From the NCBI GenBank assembly GCA_036745245.1, contig DAIOGN010000115.1:1-10627 (forward strand): 10,627 nucleotides of DNA. The letters run 5' to 3'. Below the pieces are notes generated by a model that had not been told where the DNA came from, did no database searches, and saw nothing but the letters and a program-made list of their open reading frames with translations. The position numbers were made by a program, and so were the translations under genes. The DNA is from DAIOGN01 sp036745245. GTDB taxonomy: Bacteria > Zixibacteria > MSB-5A5 > JAUVRN01. Of the stretch, positions 6,375-10,627 are shown in pieces; the stretch's first letter is position 1; the number at the start of each line of letters is the position of its first letter.

Positions 6375-6463
6375 TCGTGGCACCGGGAAAGGAAGTTCGC
6401 TCGGAGAATACCAGCCGGACGCGTGTCCTGCCAGCGGAAACGCCGGGAATCGTCGCCGGGAAC

Positions 6464-7204
6464 TCAGCCCAGGTCGGCCAGGCCGGGAAACCACTTCAAC
6501 ATCAGCCCGGCCAGGAAGGCGAGCTGGTTGAAGAACACGAGCACGCCCACGGCCACCAGGAACACACCCGAGACGATTTCCACGGCTCGCATGTGGGTGC
6601 GCATCCACGTGAAGAATCCCAGGAACCGCTGAAACGCGAGCGCCGTGAGAAAGAACGGCACGCCCAGGCCGGCCGAATACACGGCCAGAAGGCCGACTCC
6701 CTGCGCCTGCGATTCCGACTGGGCGGCCAGGGTGAGAACGCCGGCCAGAATGGGACCGATGCAGGGCGTCCAGCCGAACGCGAAGGCCAGACCCACGACG
6801 AATGCACCGAACACTCCCAGGGGCTTGCTTCTGGCCTGGAATCGCTTCTCGTAATTGAGGAAGCCGATGCGCAGCACTCCCATGACGTGAAGGCCGAATA
6901 ACACCAGACACACGCCCGCCACGCGGTTGAAGATGTGCAGGTACGACAGAAGAAACTGTCCGAGCGTGGACGCCGTCCAGCCCAGGAGGATGAACACCAC
7001 CGAGAACCCGAGCACGAAGAACGCGGAGTTCATGGCCACCTTGCGCGTCACCTCGGAACGGCGCGCCGGGTCGTGCATATGCTCGGCCGACACGCCGGAG
7101 ATGAAGGAGAGATATCCGGGAATGACGGGCAGGACGCACGGTGACACGAACGACACCAGCCCCGCAAAGAAGGCCGCGGGAAATGTGATGACTTGTTCGC
7201 CCAT
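6464..7204 (-). CDS. ccdA: CcdA/DsbD-family cytochrome c biogenesis (thiol-disulfide transporter) membrane protein
   Basis: 246 aa, with hydrophobic segments near residues 8-37, 57-82, 90-112, 128-156, 168-192 and 206-234, giving six TM segments. CcdA and the DsbD membrane core carry electrons from cytoplasmic thioredoxin across the membrane to extracytoplasmic thiol proteins, such as those maturing c-type cytochromes. The two signature cysteines are in place in matching proline-rich motifs: SPCVLPVIPGY (Cys23) and TPCIGP (Cys148). This internal duplication is typical of the family. The short form lacks the extra periplasmic domains of full DsbD, so a separate thioredoxin-like partner is expected; none is in the window. 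The start lies 2 nt past the PP2C stop, which indicates co-transcription. The 89 nt after it hold nothing recognisable. Confidence 0.93.
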   Translation of the reverse strand: MGEQVITFPAAFFAGLVSFVSPCVLPVIPGYLSFISGVSAEHMHDPARRSEVTRKVAMNSAFFVLGFSVVFILLGWTASTLGQFLLSYLHIFNRVAGVCLVLFGLHVMGVLRIGFLNYEKRFQARSKPLGVFGAFVVGLAFAFGWTPCIGPILAGVLTLAAQSESQAQGVGLLAVYSAGLGVPFFLTALAFQRFLGFFTWMRTHMRAVEIVSGVFLVAVGVLVFFNQLAFLAGLMLKWFPGLADLG

Positions 7205-7206
7205 GG

Positions 7207-8538
7207 TCAGCGAATCGTCAGATCCAGAGTGTCATTCGGGTTGAGTTGGAGCGCGCGCGCGTAGAGCGTGTCGCCGTCGGGTTCAAGCGCCACGAGGCGG
7301 TGCATGCCGGCCTCCACCAGAAGCCCGGCCTCCAGCTCACGCAGTGTCCCCTGCGGCACGCCATCGAGATACAGCGTGGCCAGGGGATCGGCCGTCCCCG
7401 CTGCTACGAACAGCAGGGCCAGCGTGCCGGCGAGCGCGGCCGGTGGGGCTGCGGGTGACACCGGCGCTTCAGGCGAAACAGGTGACTCCGTGGGTACGCC
7501 GACCTGGTCCGTGTCCGAATCCTCCCGGGAACGGCTCCAGAAAAAGGCCGCGATCAGCAGGGCGGCCAGCACCGCGAGCACGAGCCACTGCCAGGTTCTG
7601 CGGCCGGCCGATGGAACAGGCGTGCTGCCGGTGTCTTCGTGTTCCTCGGTGTGATCCTCGGTCCCCGCGCCCTCGTGATAGCGCCCCACCAGGACGCGGT
7701 CCAGTCGTGCGAGATCCGACTCGGTTTCCTCGGCCAGGGTGACCGACTCGACCGTGGGCGACCCGGACGCGCCCGCGTCGTCGACGCGCACGAGTGCCAC
7801 CGTGCTGTTGTCGAGCCCACCGGCTGCATTCGCGGCTTCCACCAGTGCAAGGGCGGCCTGTTTGAGGTCGGCTGTGTTTGCCATCACCCGGCGGTGGATT
7901 TCGTCGTCGTTCACGTAGCCGCAGAGGCCGTCCGAACACACCAGGTAGATTTCGCCGGAATGCGTGGGGTGAATGCCGAGGTCCACCTGCACGCCGGCAC
8001 GCGTACCCAGAGCGCGCGTGATCACGTTTTTGTCGGCGAAATGCTCCACGTCCTCGGGGCGCACCTGGCCCGACTCGAGAAGCTCCGCCACCCAGGAGTG
8101 ATCCACCGTGAGTTGTTCGATGCCCTGTGCGGAGATTCTGTACACGCGACTGTCGCCCACGTGCGCCGTGATCACCGAGCCGGGGCGAAAGAGAGCCGCC
8201 GCCACCGTCGTGCCCATTCCACGCAGCTTGTGTGAACGCGCAGCCTCGTTGTAGAGACGGCGATTGGCGAGCCGAACAGCGGCCGCCAGGCGAATCGCCT
8301 CCAGAGGCCAATCGGCCCCCAGCTCGGCACGTGTGGGACTGGCCTCCTGGTCGTCCCCGCCCTGGATCCAGTCTGAAATGGTCTCGGCCGCGGTGGCCGA
8401 AGCCACTTCACCGGCGGCGTGTCCTCCCATGCCGTCGCACACCACGACAGCAGACTGCTCCGGGAGCAACTTGTAGCTGTCTTCGTTGAGCTCGCGGACG
8501 AGCCCGACATCGCTCAGCGCTTCGACAGAAATTCTCAT
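7207..8538 (-). CDS. PP2C-family Ser/Thr phosphatase with a single TM and a PEGA-like C-terminal tail
   Basis: 443 aa. Residues 1-253 are a Stp/PstP-type PP2C phosphatase that dephosphorylates phospho-Ser/Thr proteins with two Mn/Mg ions. Motifs in order: VGLVRELNEDS (11-21, Asp20), CDGMGGHAAGEVAS (34-47, Asp35), GMGTT (107-111), AHVGDSRVYR (125-134), VITRALG (172-178), LVCSDG (199-204, Asp203) and GGLDNST (240-246, Asp243). All metal ligands are present. A linker (255-313) leads to one TM helix (about 316-334), a Pro/Ser/Ala-rich stretch with SPEAPVSP repeats (350-368), and a small beta-rich tail (370-443). In the tail YLDGVPQGTL recalls the PEGA domain core. The catalytic part should be cytoplasmic and the tail outside. 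The gene starts 1 nt after the propeller gene stop (TGACATG) and ends 2 nt before ccdA. The N-terminal kinase 6.5 kb away is a plausible opposing enzyme (inference). Confidence 0.94.
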   Translation of the reverse strand: MRISVEALSDVGLVRELNEDSYKLLPEQSAVVVCDGMGGHAAGEVASATAAETISDWIQGGDDQEASPTRAELGADWPLEAIRLAAAVRLANRRLYNEAARSHKLRGMGTTVAAALFRPGSVITAHVGDSRVYRISAQGIEQLTVDHSWVAELLESGQVRPEDVEHFADKNVITRALGTRAGVQVDLGIHPTHSGEIYLVCSDGLCGYVNDDEIHRRVMANTADLKQAALALVEAANAAGGLDNSTVALVRVDDAGASGSPTVESVTLAEETESDLARLDRVLVGRYHEGAGTEDHTEEHEDTGSTPVPSAGRRTWQWLVLAVLAALLIAAFFWSRSREDSDTDQVGVPTESPVSPEAPVSPAAPPAALAGTLALLFVAAGTADPLATLYLDGVPQGTLRELEAGLLVEAGMHRLVALEPDGDTLYARALQLNPNDTLDLTIR

Positions 8539-8539
8539 G

Positions 8540-10024
8540 TCAGGATCGGGCCCAGGTCACCACGGAGGCCACCGCGAGCAGGGCGACGGCGCTCCACAGC
8601 AACTCGTTCGGCCAGCTACGAGGGCTGTCGCGTCTGCCTCTGCGGCCGGAGTCGCCACGCCAGGTGGGCCACACGTTTCCGTTGGCTGCCGGGCAGCCTG
8701 TCTCCAGAATTGCCCACGAACTGTCGGTGGGAACCGCCAACTCGAGCCATCCGTCGTCGTTTAAGTCTTCGATCAAGGGAGAACCGGTCGCGCCCAGAGC
8801 CCATCGACCCACCTCACGCCCCTCCCGGCCGTTCAGCAGGACGAGGACTCCGCTGTGAGTCACCACCACCACGTCACACACCCCGTCACCCGTGAGATCG
8901 GCCAAAGCGACTTCGTTCTGAATGGCCTCGCCGGCTTCCGCCTTCCAGAGGCCGGAGAGCGGACCGGGTATCTGCCCCGGGGCCTGAAAGGCATAGAGGG
9001 AGCCGTCCGGATGGGCAACGATTATTTCAGGCTCGGCATCGAGGTTGAGGTCGGCGAGCAAGGGTGACGGTGCGCGGGAGAGTACCGATGAGTCCACCGC
9101 GGGCACCCTCCCCACGGCCAGGATCTCGCCGCCGCGGTCGCAGACGACCACGCGACCCGTGGTGGTGGCGAACACCCAGTCGTCGAATCCGTCGCCGGAG
9201 AAATCCCAGGCGCACACACCCGAGCGCACGGCTCCGGCCGCGCTGTCGGCGAAATCCATTCCGGGCGTGGGCGGCGTAAACGGTCGGATCACGCTCACCT
9301 CACCCGTGCGCGTATCGAGGAAGATCAATCGTCCCAGTTCATCGCCCATGAGCACGTCTTCCGTGCCGTCCCGATTCACATCGTATCCGGCGGCCGACCC
9401 ACGTGTACGGCCCGCGTGGTAGGTTTCATGTCCCGCCACCTGCAGCGACTGTGCGTCGAATCGCGCCACTTTGCCGGCGGTGCTGTGCACCACGATCTGA
9501 GCCGTCCCGTCCTGGCCCCGGCAGACCACTGGAGGTCCGAAAATCGGCTCGGCAAACCAGTCGGTGGCCGACAGGCGTGTCCCCCGCACACCGTCGATCG
9601 CAAGCAGCTGTCGGTCGGAGGTGGCAAACACGATGTCCTCACTGCCGTCGGAATTGACGTCCCACCCGAGAAGCGGAGCCGGCGTGGACCGCACTCCGAG
9701 AAGGGTGGGGAATCTCGGCCCCGAAGCGTTCGCCGCGTGCAAGTCGCCTTCGAGATCGGCCCATGCAAGCGTGGCGGCCCCCTGGTTTGAGCGCACCACC
9801 ACTCCGGTCTGTGGCCTGATTCCCTGCGGGGCGGGCCAGCTCTTCGCGACCTTGGGCGGAAACGCCGGAGTGAAGGTGTGTCCGCGTGAGGCGCGCCACG
9901 CCGCGGGCGCCACGGCCAGGGCGAGGGCAAGGAGAACCAGGGCCCACAGGCGCCGACGGCGCGAGTGAAGCCTGGGCACGCCCTGGATGCGCTGCGTCAC
10001 GTCGTGCGGGTGCGGTTGATTCAT
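8540..10024 (-). CDS. Membrane-anchored FG-GAP/VCBS-type beta-propeller protein
   Basis: 494 aa. After a basic N-terminus (RRRR at 22-25), residues 26-42 form a hydrophobic segment that acts as signal anchor or signal peptide. The body contains six spaced FG-GAP-like blades with calcium-loop motifs of the form D-x-N-x-D-G: DVNSDGSED (122-130), DVNRDGTED (215-223), DFSGDGFDD (274-282), DLNLDAEPE (325-333), DLTGDGVCD (376-384) and DLNDDGWLE (420-428). The fourth has lost its Gly. A seventh blade may be formed by residues 75-110. A WPTWRGDSGRRG segment (452-463), like the end motif of some PQQ/FG-GAP proteins, precedes a second hydrophobic helix (about 475-491). The protein is therefore probably held at both ends with the propeller outside the cytoplasm. 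It overlaps nothing and is 1 nt from the PP2C gene. Ligand unknown; a sensor or scaffold role is inferred. Confidence 0.85.
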   Translation of the reverse strand: MNQPHPHDVTQRIQGVPRLHSRRRRLWALVLLALALAVAPAAWRASRGHTFTPAFPPKVAKSWPAPQGIRPQTGVVVRSNQGAATLAWADLEGDLHAANASGPRFPTLLGVRSTPAPLLGWDVNSDGSEDIVFATSDRQLLAIDGVRGTRLSATDWFAEPIFGPPVVCRGQDGTAQIVVHSTAGKVARFDAQSLQVAGHETYHAGRTRGSAAGYDVNRDGTEDVLMGDELGRLIFLDTRTGEVSVIRPFTPPTPGMDFADSAAGAVRSGVCAWDFSGDGFDDWVFATTTGRVVVCDRGGEILAVGRVPAVDSSVLSRAPSPLLADLNLDAEPEIIVAHPDGSLYAFQAPGQIPGPLSGLWKAEAGEAIQNEVALADLTGDGVCDVVVVTHSGVLVLLNGREGREVGRWALGATGSPLIEDLNDDGWLELAVPTDSSWAILETGCPAANGNVWPTWRGDSGRRGRRDSPRSWPNELLWSAVALLAVASVVTWARS

Positions 10025-10045
10025 AGGGCCGCAGTCCGAAGACCT

Positions 10046-10627
10046 CTAACGCCGGAGATCGATCGTGATAGGCCGATTGCGGTCGGCACGCACCTTGACG
10101 CGTTTGCGGATGCCGCTCCAGGCATCGAGGTAGACCAGAAGATCATAGTTTCCCTCAGGCAGCTGTGCCTTCAGCTCACCCTGCCCATCGGTGATCCCCA
10201 GCCACTGCTCGTTGCTTTCCCCGGAGGCGCGTGCCCAGACTTCAGCCCCTGCAAGCTCCTGGCGGCCCGGCACGGAGATCGTCACCGTGATCCAGGGCAC
10301 TCCGGGCTGGGCGCGAGGTGCTGCTGTTTCACGCGGCTGGTCCCGCGTGGAAGGTTCGGACTCGGTGCGCGCTTCGCGCGGCTCCTGTGTGTCGCCGGAG
10401 GGGCGCATCGCCACGGCCACCACGGTCACGTCGGGCGGAATGTACACGGTGGTGTCGAGATAGTTGCGCTTGGTGAGAGTCACGGCGTGCGCGACGGCAG
10501 GAACCCGCACGGAGTACGGTGTGAATCGCCGCACCAGAATCGACCGCTGCGGCCCCTCGAGCCGGTCGACAAGCACGCGCTCGTGCGGGACGTGACCGCC
10601 GGAGTTCATCCAGAGCGACAGGCTCGA
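10046..10627 (-). CDS. C-terminal part of a beta-domain envelope protein (5' end outside window)
   Basis: 193 codons visible, frame open to the window edge. An ATG at 10609 is possible, but it lacks a ribosome-binding site and sits inside a continuing frame (SSLSLW precedes it), so it is probably internal. Counting from that Met, residues 1-70 are beta-rich and finish in a run of aliphatic residues and a YIPPDVTVVAVAM strand. Residues 70-103 are a charged Pro/Glu/Arg linker. Residues 105-186 form a beta-sandwich-like domain (VTISVPGRQELAGAEVWA, ITDGQGEL, LPEGNYDLLVYLD) resembling carboxypeptidase-regulatory or transthyretin-like repeats found in secreted or surface proteins. It ends 21 nt before the propeller gene and is likely in the same transcript. 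I do not recognise a specific family, and the missing N-terminus may hold the defining domain. Confidence 0.75.
   Translation of the reverse strand, partial: SSLSLWMNSGGHVPHERVLVDRLEGPQRSILVRRFTPYSVRVPAVAHAVTLTKRNYLDTTVYIPPDVTVVAVAMRPSGDTQEPREARTESEPSTRDQPRETAAPRAQPGVPWITVTISVPGRQELAGAEVWARASGESNEQWLGITDGQGELKAQLPEGNYDLLVYLDAWSGIRKRVKVRADRNRPITIDLRR

Noticed and set aside
5631..7139. 502-aa reading of the creatininase frame
   Set aside because: The first 255 residues are Arg/Gly/His-rich sequence that overlaps ccdA in another frame; family homology begins exactly at the ATG at 6374.

Overview
The window is G+C-rich (roughly 60-65% by eye), and every well-supported gene except one small ORF lies on the minus strand. 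The kinase of the 'GAGGMG...VAIKF' type, a TM-anchored PP2C phosphatase, FG-GAP propellers and long Ala/Pro/Glu linkers suggest a free-living Gram-negative bacterium. This could be an Acidobacteria/Gemmatimonadota-like lineage or an uncultivated FCB or deltaproteobacteria-like one. That is a style-based guess, with no rRNA or taxonomic marker to back it. Shine-Dalgarno sequences are weak or absent before most starts.

Right to left, in the direction of transcription: (1) A tight envelope/signalling run: the C-terminal part of a secreted-looking beta-domain protein (10627-10046), a two-TM FG-GAP beta-propeller protein (10024-8540), a PP2C Ser/Thr phosphatase with a membrane anchor and an extracytoplasmic PEGA-like tail (8538-7207), and a CcdA/DsbD-type membrane thiol transporter (7204-6464). 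Gaps are 21, 1 and 2 nt. (2) After 89 nt, a creatininase-family amidohydrolase (6374-5631) that probably overlaps pabB (5664-4297), which in turn overlaps the TTG start of pabC (4300-3548). PabB and PabC together turn chorismate into p-aminobenzoate for folate; the glutaminase PabA is not in the window. A hairpin spans the pabC stop. (3) A good promoter-like sequence near 3500-3528 precedes a two-gene unit: a rhomboid intramembrane protease with a C-terminal DUF6576-like tail (3421-2612), then a 493-aa protein with a degenerate receiver domain, a long disordered middle and a conserved-looking C-terminal helical segment (2598-1117). A 9-bp hairpin ends this unit. (4) A 427-nt interval (690-1116) holds inverted repeats, a candidate promoter and a small plus-strand ORF for a Cys/His protein (896-1075). 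(5) The N-terminal 229 residues of a Ser/Thr protein kinase (689-1) run off the left end.

The unifying theme is Ser/Thr phospho-signalling at the membrane: a kinase and a phosphatase in the same neighbourhood, and a receiver-like protein that has lost its phosphorylatable Asp. A housekeeping p-aminobenzoate cassette lies between them. No mobile elements, CRISPR arrays, tRNA or rRNA genes were seen. The most unusual items are the pseudo-receiver/rhomboid pair, the propeller-PP2C-CcdA unit, the creatininase homologue coupled to pabB, and the structured interval upstream of the kinase.
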